Below, in pieces: positions 44,701 to 58,421 of a stretch of DNA of 64,000 nt (the stretch's first letter is position 1; each line of letters starts with the position of its first letter). Both the position numbers and the translations under genes were made by a program. The notes under the pieces are model-generated. The model searched no databases. It had not been told where the DNA came from and saw only the letters and a program-made list of their open reading frames with translations. Source of the DNA: Strongylocentrotus droebachiensis. Taxonomy: Eukaryota; Echinodermata; Echinoidea; Camarodonta; Strongylocentrotidae. The stretch spans positions 36,001 through 100,000 of the forward strand of contig JAVYIG010000891.1 in NCBI GenBank assembly GCA_035222895.1. Direction: 5' to 3'.

Positions 44701-47700
44701 TTTAACTTTAATATGAAACCTCTGTAAGCGTATTATGCGTGTTACCTCATGTCCAATGGCCAATAATGAGACTATGATTATACGATTACGGTATATACGC
44801 TTTATAGCTTAGTCTATGGTGGAGGTTTAAATAATGGTTCAGCTTTAATGAACCCTACTGTGTAAATTCGTGCCAATAAATGTGACACTTGTATAATGCT
44901 CATTATGAATCAGGGAAGAAATTAATATTTATTTTTCGGGGGCTACTTTTCAAGCTTGCCTGCATGAAAATAACATTCTAAAAAAAAATTTGCATTGAAC
45001 TCTATGCAAATTTATGGGGCTCTTTTCTGATTTCCGGGGGCTCTGTGGGGCATTTCGGGAGCTAAATCGCCCTGAGCCCCCGTGTATTTTTTTCACTGTT
45101 ATGAATCAACTGTTCTCCTCTTGCCAACAGCATCATCGCAAGAAGATGCAAGGTCGCCGGCTAGACTATGATTGCAAGAAGCGGAAGGTGCAAAAAGGTA
45201 CGACCTTTGAACATTTCATGTCTCACTTTTCAGTTTTCTGTACCTTCATGTCAAAGAATTCTTCCTCTTTCATTCATGTACACTTAAAAATTCATGTCAT
45301 CATTACTTCCTAGGCATCATCGCCTTGACACACTTTGTGCTAGCGGTCTGTGTCATTATATAAAGTATTTTATTTCAGGACATACTGTAGTAATTGGTCA
45401 TAAAAATGTGACTAAAAGGAAATGTGATCCATTTATTATTTCCATGGAAAATGCGTCATAGCTTTCAGACGTGCGATTCATTAATTTCCTACAGGGAAGA
45501 AAACCATAAATAACCAATTACAATGTATATTTAGTTTCAATTTAGACATTATTTCTCTCGTTAATCCACAAACTGGAAATAAAATTGTGTCTAAAATGAC
45601 ATGCTTAAATTCAAAAGCACATATTAAACAACTTAAGATTTAGGTTTCACTGCATTTTGGGGTTCCTCTTTATTGACATCTAAGTCTGTGGAAATTGGGG
45701 AAATTTAAGCATATGAATATACAGGGTCCACTTCAGCACATAGCACCCTTGGTTCTATAAATACCAAGGGCATCATTCCCGACAAGGGTATAACACAAGG
45801 ATGTTGATATGTCAGGCAATGTATACTGCCAACATTCTTTGTTCCTTTTGATCCACAAGACTGTATATCCCTCATCTTTTAACAAAGGGTACATACAAAA
45901 TTCATGCTTAGAAAGCCTGTAATCATGCACCCTCAATCCACCCTTTAATCGCTACTCCCACTCTGTTATATAGAAACAAAAAGCGAAGTTTTTAACTTCT
46001 ATTCTGTCGACCACCAACCTGATTATGAGAATTACAAATTAGAAAGTACCATTGTAGCCGATCCTTGTTCCTGATTTATGATTTTACAAGTATGTGACTC
46101 TTGTTATTTATAATGAGCTATTTTGGTCAAGATTAAAGTATGATAAAAGGTAACTTGATCCAGCACCCACCCCACCCAGTAAGTACACAGATGCAGGCCT
46201 ATACCATTGTACTGTATGGCTTGTGGAAGTCTTTCTAGGCTCGATGACAGTGCTGATAGCGATCTTGTCCAGACCTGTCATTAAAAGAAACAGGCTTCTC
46301 TCTGATAAGATCAGATGAATCAAACCACTGCTCATCAAAGTTATGAAATATAAGATTGTTTCTATGGCAACATAATCCCATAGCATACAATTCCAGGCCA
46401 TTCTTCATTGGGAAATCTATATTGGATTGTGATTATTCACAATTTTAACTTTCATTATTGGGAAAGTCACCAATTCAGTCGAAATAAAACCAGAAATATC
46501 AGAGAAATCAGTTACAAAAATTGGAGGAAAATCTGGTACGCAACATGAAAATTTAAAAATCAGCAACCAGTTCATTTGAATTGTTAGCCAAAATTACTAA
46601 TGAAATCCATGTATTGGTCATAAAATTTGTTTAAATGTGCTTCAAATGATGGCTCAGAGTGCATCTAAGAATCTTTGAGCCCTTAAGGAAGCCCTGGAGC
46701 CTGGCCACAAAAGACTTCATGCTTTCCATATTCCAGTTTTACATGTTTGAATTTTCATTTGTAGACCATCCGTTCTCATGCGTTTAAAAACAAGTAGAAT
46801 ACCAATACATCTATATACAGGAAATACAGGAAATATGACAAATGAAAGTAGCAAAATGATTTTTTTTTTTTTTTACCAATACAGGTGTATGTTATTGTTT
46901 TGTAAAGTTCTACATTTTAATTGTTTTAATTCTATCTGTGTTCTTTTGGCTGTTGAATAAAAGTGTGTTGATTAATTTTCCTTTTGCTTGTTCAAAGTAA
47001 CGATGTAGTTTCTTTACATAATAGCATGGTAAAGTTTCGTGCAAACATTTCGGTAATGACAAGAAGTGCCGTAGAAATTGAAATGGCTTTTCTTCGATTT
47101 TGATATTGCACTTACAGGGGAAGAATATCAAAAGAATATTTTTTTTCCTTTATCCGCCTGATTTGTTATTCTTCAAATTTTCTTCCTTCTTATGGTACGA
47201 GAACATGCATATCAACAGGGAAATTGTATATTTTGTTAATATCCTTTATTTGTCTATTGTGCTAATGTTTCTGTGTTCTTTATTTTTAACCCTAAATTGT
47301 TGATGAAACACTGATGATTTTTTCCCCTTTTTCCTTCTTCTCAAACTGTTTGTCGCCCTCTCTTTACAACCCAGGAGGTAACATTTCAAACTGCGTTCCT
47401 AAATTATGTCATATTAGTTTCCTTTCTCTAATTTTTCAGTAATTTTTCAGTATCATATTTTTTTAACACTTGCATGTCTGGCTAATCTGCATGGAATACA
47501 GTTACATATTTGTACTATGTGTAGTTTATATTATGCAAATATAGACTGCTTTGAGGGGGCACGGTTAATACCATAGCCAAGGTGATGCCGAAACATTGCT
47601 GTCTCCAAATCACCATGGAGCTAAAGTTTTAACCGTGACCCCAAAAATAAACAGACAACATTTGTTTTATATATCGTTTCCCAAGTGTCGGTTCTTAAAA

Positions 47701-50700
47701 AGAAATATTTTGACTAAATATGCCTGTTAAAGTATATTTATTAATTATAGAGTCAAAGGAAATTTATGTGTCTAAGAGCAACTATAGCATGTGTGTCTCA
47801 CCGCGCCTATCCATTGTTATTTTCACGTGCTATGAATGTGTCCTTCCATTGTATGCGCAAGTAAAACTAAGCCCGGTCAATATTTGTTTGCTATACAAAT
47901 TTCATGCCTGTAGTTTTGACCATTCAGAGGCATTGAATCTTCATATGCGGTATATAATTGTTTTTATGTGATCCCTTTTTTTGGCTAATCAACATGTACA
48001 TTTCTTCTGAAAAACAGATGAAATTTATCAAGTCAAATTCTAGTTTAAATCTCATACTTGTAATGTGAATAAAAAAGCTACGATGCCTTCAAAGAACTAA
48101 AGATTAAGATAATTTTTTCATCTGCCCTTTCGAATTTCTTCTTGCTTTTGTAACAACAAAAATTAAAGTTGTATCCTCCAATCCTTTCCTTTGCATGTGG
48201 GAGTTTTGGTTTATTTCCCTTATCTTTCACTCTAATATTTTTAAAGCGAAGGAAATCATATTATTCTCACCCCTAAATTCAAATTATTTTGCAATTCTCC
48301 ACTTTCCCCATTGTGTGGTAAAATTATATCATATTTGCATTTCATTTAAGATTTTCATTATAGCATGGCAAACTGTTGCAGCACATAACATACATTTGCT
48401 TTGAGGGTGGCTGTAGCGCTTAATATGAACAGTAAAAGGGTTAAGGTGGGGCTGTTCCTCTCATATAATATTGACAATGTATAAGAGGTGTCTTCTAACC
48501 TATCCTGTTAGTGAAAAATGGCAACTCCAAACATTAAACACACATTCAATTTACGGTAACTGCTTTTATAGAATTTAATACGTGTACGATGTTTGGAGTT
48601 GTATCTAATTGCAACTGTACAGTGTATGTGAAATGCTCTTGGCACTTGACAGGCAAATCACATCTATTTAATTTTGAAAGCTAGTAGCTTTGACTAGTAG
48701 CTTTGACTAAGGCATTGTCTTGCTTTAGTGCCATAATTTCATAGCCATGTATTAAAGGCTTGGTAATATTGCCAGCTTTGCAATTTTCAGTAATCATTAG
48801 TGGGTTTAATTCACCTTTTTAGCATTCCACTATAATGTTGTCCTCTACAACGATACAGTGTTTTATCCAATATCTAATTGTCCTCGTTTGCATACAAGAT
48901 GTCTTTTGTTTTTCTGTGATTATACGACATTGAATAAGAAAAGGATTAAGTGCAAGTAATTTAGTTTTGATAGTTCTGAAATAGAGGAAGTGAGAGGAAA
49001 TAAAATCTATGCTTTTGCTAAAAAGCTTTGTGCAACTTGTTTAGCTTGTGCATAACACTGGGAAGGTGTAGCTGGAGCTATTTACATTTACATTTCTGGC
49101 ATATCTTTGGTTTGGGGGCTAAACCGTTTGCTGCATGTATTTTTTCATGATCAATATCTATATGTTTCACCTGAATGATTTTCAATTTCCTGATATCATA
49201 TAAGAACAGGAATATATTTTGATTATTCAGGTTCTTTTAACCCCATTGCTGCTCACATTCTAAGGGAATATATCATGGTTTGAAAATTGTGCATTACATG
49301 TGAATAACTTCACGAACATTTTGATTACATGTATGTTCTGTAAAGGATCATACTTAAAAGTACAAGTGCACTGTATAATTAAGCACATTTCTTCCATGCA
49401 CCTATAATATATTCAGTAGGTCTGTCTTTATCAGCTCGAGTTTGCCAAATAACCCGCTATTTTCATACTCTGGATATTGTCCAGAAGCTTGAAATTGCGT
49501 CATCACCAGACCAATAAGCTCCTCACAAACTCGGACGGGCGCAAATATGCCTGCTATTTCCCAAATGGCGGGATGTTTTGGAAATAATTTGTCTCTACCA
49601 AATATCCCGATATTTGCCACTGCAGGCTGATGAAGGCACAAATTAACTGGTTAATTTGCGATCGGGATAGTTTAAATAGCGGGTTATTTTGCAAACTCAA
49701 GCTGATGAGGACAGGCCTAATTGCTGCCATTCCAAAAGCCCTTTATGTCATGCCTACATGCAGTAATGTGTACTTTCAGGTCTTGCCTGAATGGTTGCTC
49801 CTTAAACTCATAGCTTAAATCCAACCTCATGATCAACCTGCTAATCCGCTCTCAGTATAGCAACTATTGATTAATTTTCTGAACTTGGTAAATGGGCATG
49901 AGCTGCTTTCACAGGGCCACAGGGGGTTTCTATTGTCATGGCATTTCTTTGTTTCCACGTGTTCACAATACACATGTAGCATACTATTGAGAATATGCGT
50001 GTACAGTACAATGTAGTTTAAATGTACACATACATTACATGTAAATTGGAGTTGACAATATATTTGTACCTATGGAGGGAACAAGCACCTTTTTTTAGTA
50101 TTATTATTATTATTGTAATAAATTGTATTATTTTATTTTAGTAGTAGTAGAAGTAGTACATGTAGTAGTAGAAGAAGTAGTCGTAGTAGTAGTGGCAGTG
50201 GTAGTAGTAGTAGTAGTAGTAGTAAGAGAGAGACAGAGAGAGAGTAGCAGTAGTAGTAGTAGAAGTAGTAGCAGCAGTAGTAGTAAGAGAGAGAGTCGTA
50301 GTAGTGATATTATCATCATCATCGTTTGTTCAGAATGACTACACCTCTGAGAGATCCCTTGAAGTACAAATGGAACTACAAGATGAAATTGGTCATAACT
50401 GAACTGTTAATTCTTGTAATTGTTGTCTTTTCAGTGCAACAAATGAATTACCTACAATTGTTTGTTTGTTTGTATGTGTTTGTTCGTTGTTTTGTTCGTT
50501 TAATACTTTAAACATGTTCATGTATGTCATAATGTTTGTTATTGCACAGTCTCATAGATGTTGACAAGATTTGTTGTTGTGGTGTTAAATGTTTGTTTTT
50601 TATCAAAATGTTCTTTTCGCTGTTTGTTCAATTTGCATCCAGTGCTCATCGTTGTCTATATCTTTTCAGTGTTCAGTTTCTGCATGAAAGTGCTTTACTT

Positions 50701-53700
50701 TTATACATGTATTCATCTTTTTTTTCATTGGCTTGGCGTCAGATTTGTTGTCTATATGATTTTCCCATGATTATTACAGTGAAACAAATATTTTTTCTGT
50801 CTGCAGGAGCTCTTTTTGTATTTGGTGTGATAAAAGTGTGATTTTATCAGAGCCTCAGAGGTAGTAGTATCATAATTACAAGAGCTGTTTTTCAGTTTAC
50901 CAGTGTGAGAGCTATTTTGGAGCTTCTCAGAGCTAAAATCGCTCCCATGTAAAGTTTAGTTTTAGAACCCCAATACTTTTCTTAATACCAGTATTTGATG
51001 TTTCAAATTGCTATTTCACCTTTTTATGGAAACGTCAATACATTTAGGTACTTCTTGTTTACCAGTCTTGACCATATATATATCAAACATATATTGTACA
51101 GTGCGTCCCAGAAAAAACATGCATGAAGTCTTTCGTTTACGGCCGATTGTCAACGAAATGGAGTTAAGTCTTTTGTCAACTCTGTTCGTTGCTACGGCAG
51201 GCACCCAGTGAAAACAAATTTGTTTGATAAAATTATGGAAATGCAAGCACTACTTTAAACAAACAGAACTTTGTCATACCTTGCTCATTTTTCCTGATTG
51301 AGGTGTCATATGAAAGGGCAGAACCTCAACTTTCTAGAAATGTGATTTTCTCTTTGAAATTCAGATACCGTCCGCAAAATTACCTTTTGGTTTCCTCTCT
51401 ACAAATTCATTTTAATCACTCATGCATGAAATATGCATCATATGAGTTACATCAAATGAAAGAAGAGGATCTAAGCTTTCCAAATATGTGTCATTTAGTA
51501 ATTATAAATGTGACTAAGTTATGATAATTCTCGGTTTCGTTTTTTCTGGGACGCACTGCATAAGCAATTAATTTTACACGGGTTTTACTTTTGTGAATGT
51601 TGTGTCGCAAATGTTTAACACACAAAACTGGGCTGACAGTCCATGCGCAAACATATCATGTTGTATGTAGCCTAACTTCACAAATATAGCGAACAAAGTA
51701 AACTGGACTTTAGAACATTTAGACTTTTGTCTTACAACTTTAGTCATGTACATGTAAGTTTCTCAAACTGGACTTAGAATGAGGTTAATTCATGTGTCTG
51801 CTTTGAATTATTAATAGCATATAGGCCCTTTTCCTTCATATAACAAAGTAACCTGGTCTTTAGAACACTTTAGCTTTGGTCTTGTAACTGTAGTTATTTA
51901 TATTTGTTAAACTGGACTTAGAATGAGGTTAATTCATGTGTCTGCTTTGAGGAATTAATAGCATATAGGCCCTCTTCCTTTCTATTAACACACTGGTCAG
52001 AGTAGAGGGAAATTAGAAGCAGGGATCCATGTCTTTTTGCACAAATGAAGCATATAATTCTTTCAAATGTCACAAGGAAACCTGAGAAATGTCACCAAAT
52101 GTCATTTTTCATTTTAAAGCATTTCCACAATCTTTCATTTCTAGGCTTTTCCTCTGCAAGAATAAATATGCATGCATTATAGAGTGATAACGTTGAGTTC
52201 TGGTCATAAAGCTACATTGTAAAAGAAACTTTTTGGGAGCGATTGGGAAAGGTTACTTGACATAGTTTTCAGAATTACATGTTCTTGTTAAAACAATTGT
52301 TAGTTAATATAGATCTGAGCCTAGTTTCACAAAACTGTTTTAAGAACAATTTCACCAACATTCCTTTGAAATGTGTGTTAGATTCAACACACTCATTTAA
52401 ATGATTTGTCAGCGAATTGGTACTTACAACGGTTTCGTGAAAACATTGCCATGGCTACATAGGTGCTTGCAAGAATATTTACTGATAAGAAACAACCATC
52501 ATACATGTACATTGTATATGTAATGGAAACCAATTACCCTGGATCTGCATCAGAATATTGGCTCTAGCAGTTTTGCATGCTTTAAAGATATGATCCTCTT
52601 GTTATTCATAAAGAGATGAATTGTTATCCATCTTTTGTACCTTATCCTACATGATGCAAGTATGCTAATTATAATTTTGTTTTTTTCTTTGAAAATACAA
52701 TGATTTTAGGTTCACAAATTCCTGAGGAAGAGATACGAATGGCACAGGAGAAGTTTGAGGAGTCTAGGGATATTGTTATGAATGGAATGATGAACCTTGT
52801 GGAAAGTGATGTAAGTAGAAATTATTAGTCCAATACAGACAGGAGGAGGAGGAGGAGGAGGAGGAGGAGGAGGGGGAGGGGGAGGGGGAGGGGGAGGGGA
52901 GGGGGAGGGGGGAGGGGAGGGGGAGGAGGGAAGGGAGGAGATGAAAGAGGAGGAGGATAAACAAAATAACTCCACTGTGATCAGTATTGTCTGTTGTGTC
53001 ATTTTGAGGGTGATTCAGTTACGATGACATCAACAGTTTTCAAGTTTATTACTGTGTTGGAATGTTTAACTGCCCAAAATATTCTGTTTAAACAAACACA
53101 CGCTATAAACTCACAGCACAAGATTGATGCCACAAAAAAGAGAATGGATTTATTTCATTTTTTTCATGAAGTTCAGTTTTTACATGAGCTCCCATCTAAG
53201 ATTTACTATGACACAATCGGAAGTTCATATTTGCTCATTTGTGAGGGAATGATGCTTGTGGCCTGAAAATTGTTTTAGAACTACACCGTTTGTTTGTTGG
53301 TTTTATATATCTATTCTTATTTCTGCTAGGTTGAACAAGTAAGGCAGCTACAAGCTTTGGTAGAGGCTCAGCTGGAGTACCATCAGCAGGCCCAAGAAAT
53401 CCTCAATCAGCTTACATCCAGCCTAGGCGACAGGTAGGAAAAATTATCATCTTCATTATCATCACTGTCAACATCTTCTTCATCACTGTTATCGTCATCT
53501 TCATCACCATCATCATCATCATTACCATAATTCATCATTACCACCATCATCAGCATCATCATAGCTATTATATAATTATCTTCATTTTCATCTTCTTCAT
53601 CACCTTAACCATCATCACTATTACCATCATCTTCATTATCTTGATCTTCATAAGCATCATCATGACCGTCATGATCATCACCACCACCATTACCATCATT

Positions 53701-56700
53701 CATCATCATCATTACCACCATCATCATCACCACCACCATTACCATCATTCATCATCATCTTCATCATCACCATTACCACCATCATCATCACCACCACCAC
53801 CATTATCATCATTCATCATCATCATTACCACCATCATCATCACCACCACCACCATTATCATCATTTATCATCATCATTACCACCATCATCATCACCACCA
53901 CCACCATTATCATCATTCATCATCATCATTACCACCATCATCATCACCACCACCACCATTATCATCATTCATCATCATCATTACCACCATCATCATCACC
54001 ACCACCACCATTATCATCATTTATCATCATCATTACCACCATCATCATCACCACCACCACCATTATCATCATTCATCATCATCATTACCACCATCATCAT
54101 CACCACCACCACCATTATCATCATTCATCATCATCATTACCACCATCATCATCACCACCACCATTACCATCATTCATCATCATCTTTATCATCATCATGA
54201 CCACCATCAGCATCATCATAGCTATTATAATCATCCTCATTTTCATCAACAACACCATTCCTTCCGTTCTTTTTCTCTCCTTCTCTATCTCTCTTTCTCT
54301 CAGTCTCCCTCTCTCGATCTCTCTTTCTCTTTGATTTTGGCAAACTAATGGCTCATTTGCCAAATTTCTCAGGAAAATTTTTGTTTCAAAACATACATGT
54401 TCATGTATGCTAAGAAATCTGAAAGAAATGAAAGATTTTCAATTGACACAGAACAGTGTAGTTATAAAAGAAAGCTGATATTTGCAGCAAGAAATAACAC
54501 TCAATATCTATTTCACTTTCATGTTTGCATATTTGATTAATTTTAGCATGCTTGCACCACATTAAATTGGTACCTGAATATGAGATGTTTTTAATAATTT
54601 CACTTTTTGTTCTGCTAGTCTTGATATGTTGTACTTGTAATATTGAAGGAAAGTGCATGATATGAGGGAATTTTGTGCTACAGGAAGAATACAGTGAGAC
54701 AGTGTTGCCCCCCCCCCCCCCTGCCCTGCCAAAAAAGAGAAAGGTTGTTTGATAGAGCATTGCTCAAAATGCCATGCAATTCTAGGCATGTACCCCCAAA
54801 TTTTCCCCAAATATTTACAGTATGTATACTTTTGGATCAACATTTTTCAGTTATGCCAGCTGCATGTTTTGCCTGGTATAGTTTCGAAATGATGATAAAA
54901 GCTCATCCAGCATTGTTCATGCATGTACGCATGTATGCATTTTAAATCTTTCTCATCTGTTCAACTGATAAACCTATGAGGACATATTCCATTTGCAGAA
55001 TATTCAATACGGGGCGAGGTGATTTCATTTATTTGAACATGTGAGTGTCCTTCTGTCCGTCTTTCTGTCTGTTTGCGTGCGTGTGTGTGTGTCCCTGGCC
55101 TTGCAAAGACAGACTAGCATTTTCATACACCCAACTCCCTCTAGTGTTGCATCTTGCAAGAGTTTAAAGGAATCAACCTTTTAGATGGCATGTTCCTTGC
55201 CAAGCCTGCATGCTTCCAACAGAGATATAATGATGGTAAACTTCTCTTCATCCATTGGATTGGGACATCCCATCCCAGACCCAGTAGACCGACAGCCCAC
55301 AAGACCCAAAATATTGGTCTTGTAAACCTTCTGAATAGATGTCTCGAGGTTTTCATGGGTTGTCGGGTCCATTTGGCAATCGGTCTCATGGCTGTCAGTT
55401 TCATGGCGTGTAGCCTATTTGATAATGGCTAGACGATGTTGAGTTTTTCTTTCTTTTGTTTACACAATATTAATAAGATATACTTTTCATGTCGTTTAGC
55501 CTTGGTCACAAATGCCAATGGAAATTTGGGAAGAGAATGGAAAAACAGGGAGATTCGTACGAAATTATCGTTCGTACGAACGTTTGTGACCGTAGCATAT
55601 GATCTTGTATAATGTCTTTCATTCTGTGCAATCTAAGCATACAAGAAGAAACCTGTCATATTGATAATTAAACTTTCATAAAACTCCTACAGAAATACAA
55701 AACCATTGCATTCACATTTTGTTGATAAATGTCCTCGCTTGTCAATCAAATGTATTCACTGTAGAAATTTGCATAACAATGAATATGAAAGGAACTAATA
55801 TGTGAAAGTATACTCTAATAATTCAAAAACATCATCTCATAATTTTAATAGCGAACTTTAGTTACCAATAAATATATTTAATGTATGTCTTCGGAGATGA
55901 CTAGACGCTTGTGATCTCTTGTACCTTTTGATTTAATAATACCTACTGCCCCATAATAAAAGTCTTTTGGGGACATTAGCAGTTAACAATTAACCTGTGT
56001 TTACAAGGTTCAATATCATTTAATTCACTTTGTTTCAAATATGTTCAGAATGTAAATCAGTACTACAGATAGAAGTGGGTCCTGTGTCAGGACATTTCCG
56101 TACATATGCTGCTCACTGTCCTCTTCAGTTTTGACCACTTGAGTAGACAATAACATGGCCTTAAAGTTTAGTTATAATGAATTAATTCAAGAACTGAGAC
56201 TTAATGAAATAAACCTTGGCATATTTCATGTCACAGAAAACTTATAAATGGGATAATAATCACTTTGTGGGAGCCACTATTTAGTCTGCAGATAGCCAGA
56301 AGGGTGTTCACTCTATGTAAACATGTGTGTTGGAGTTAATTCCCTTTTGGCACATAGCAGACAGTTTGGATATCACTTTCGATATATCGTAATCAATGCA
56401 TGGGCTTACTGTAATTCTAGCTTAGCTGTCATTTCCAAACACTGTTAAAGGTCCTATGTCCCATTTGCAGCCAACATCAAATTCTGTAGAACTTTGCAGG
56501 AATCATGAATATGTCATGTATGCCCTACCTGTGAAATTCAAACATTAGCAGTTTCCTAGTATTCAAATTATGAAAGGAAACCTGTTTACTTGCTAGACTT
56601 CACTGTCAGACACTATTGAGTGACTGACTGACTTCATTTTTTCTTTGGTAATAATATACATAAAATGAGCTGTAAAGGGTACATGAGCATGTGTCTACAT

Positions 56701-58373
56701 CAATAACCCACTTCTTGTAATGGCTAAAATTAAACTGATTAAATCTTTGCGCAGCACAATACGTACACCATTCCGTACAATGGTCTGAAAATCAGTCTAT
56801 TTACTAAAAAGATTGCAATCACTAAATTTGATTCGACAAATGATGGTCGTTATTTTCCAACAAAAAGACATTTTTTCTAGCCCTTTCGTTTTGAGGGAAG
56901 TTCTAAAATAGTATTATCTTTCAAATGCCAGTGGCATTTAATCTTTTCACTTTTTGGGCCTGCAAATGGGACATAGTACATGTACCTTTAAAGTCTTCAG
57001 GAAAGATTTACTTAGTAATGATCCATATTTCGGGCCAAAGTCACAGATTTGTCATGCATTCAGAATTTCAGTTTAAAAAATTATTTATCGAAAAGCTTAG
57101 TAATTGAGCTGCATATCCGACTGGTTTGTAAATGGATATTCTAGCTCTCCGTCATCGGTTTAAAAGTACTCTGTAATTTTTTCAGGCTATAGCATGAAAG
57201 ATGAGTAGCAAAATAAATAATTAAAAACAAGCACATGGTAAAATATTCTCAGGAAAGGAATGTGTTCATGTAGAAACTAGGAAGTTAAAGCTATTGTTTG
57301 TCTGAACTTGTTGATTGTGGGGACACATGCCCTGGGGTAGTACGTACTACCGTTATATAATTTTTGGAAAAAGCGTGTCCTATATATAACAGAGTAAGTT
57401 TGAACATTACTCTCCAACAGTTTAATGTCTTCTTTTAGTGATGTATTATCCATCTTTTCATCCAGAATGATCAGAATTACAAGTTATACAAAATACGAGC
57501 AGAAGTGCAAAGATCACTGGAAAATATAATTTATATTCAATTACAATGAGAAGTACAAAAGCAAATTTAGCGAAAATAATCATTGAATTACATGACTATA
57601 TATTGGCAATGTGGATTGAAATGCATTACCGGTATCCCTGTTTTACAAGTACAAATTGGCAATATCTTTCTTATTTTTATGCCGCGGCCACCAAAGGTGA
57701 TGTCAGCCTTTTTTTTATGCAGAGTGGCACATAACTTACTTTCTTCTATTTTTAATTGTGGAAAAGTAGGAAAATTCAAATAATTGTTGCCATTTTGAGG
57801 AGGTAAAGCTGATTCATTTGGAAGAGTAAAAAATCAAATAATAGCTGCCATTTTAAGGAGGTAAAGCTGATTTATTTAGATATTTAGAGAACTCTGAAAT
57901 GCTATGGGTTAAAAGTGATAATCTTCAAATGACGATTGTAAATGTTGAACAACTGAACTGGTACTACAGATCAAATCACGTAATAGATTGATAAAGAAAC
58001 TTTCATCGAAGTATCGATAGATATAGGGGTCTTTTTTCATGAACTGGAGAGACTTTGTTTAGCTCTCTGATTGTGTTTAATTCCACATGCTTTATAGTGT
58101 CCATGCATGAATCGCCAAACTTTTTAGACTTGATTTCAATATTTTGAGCACATTCTTTTACCTTTAGACACATGTTCATATACCTTCCCAAACCTGAAGT
58201 ATGAAAAATCCCTGTTCCATAGAAAATTAGAAATAGTTGCCTTCATATATTTGAATGCACATCACACTTGATTTGTGAATGGATTTTCATTCATAAAAAG
58301 AGTTGATGCATGTTCAGCTTGAAGTAGTATAGCCCCCTCTGTGGCAGGATTTGACACAGATGAATGAAAAGTT

Positions 58374-58421
<48 letters not shown>

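Noticed and set aside
46108-46401. 97-codon minus-strand frame with hydrophobic stretches
   Set aside because: No splice partners, no recognisable domain, AT-rich intron composition; consistent with chance.
53641-54348. 235-codon frame with poly-His, poly-Ser/Pro and poly-Ile/Thr blocks
   Set aside because: Produced by the 52-bp CAT/CAC repeat; frame cycling shows no selection on protein.
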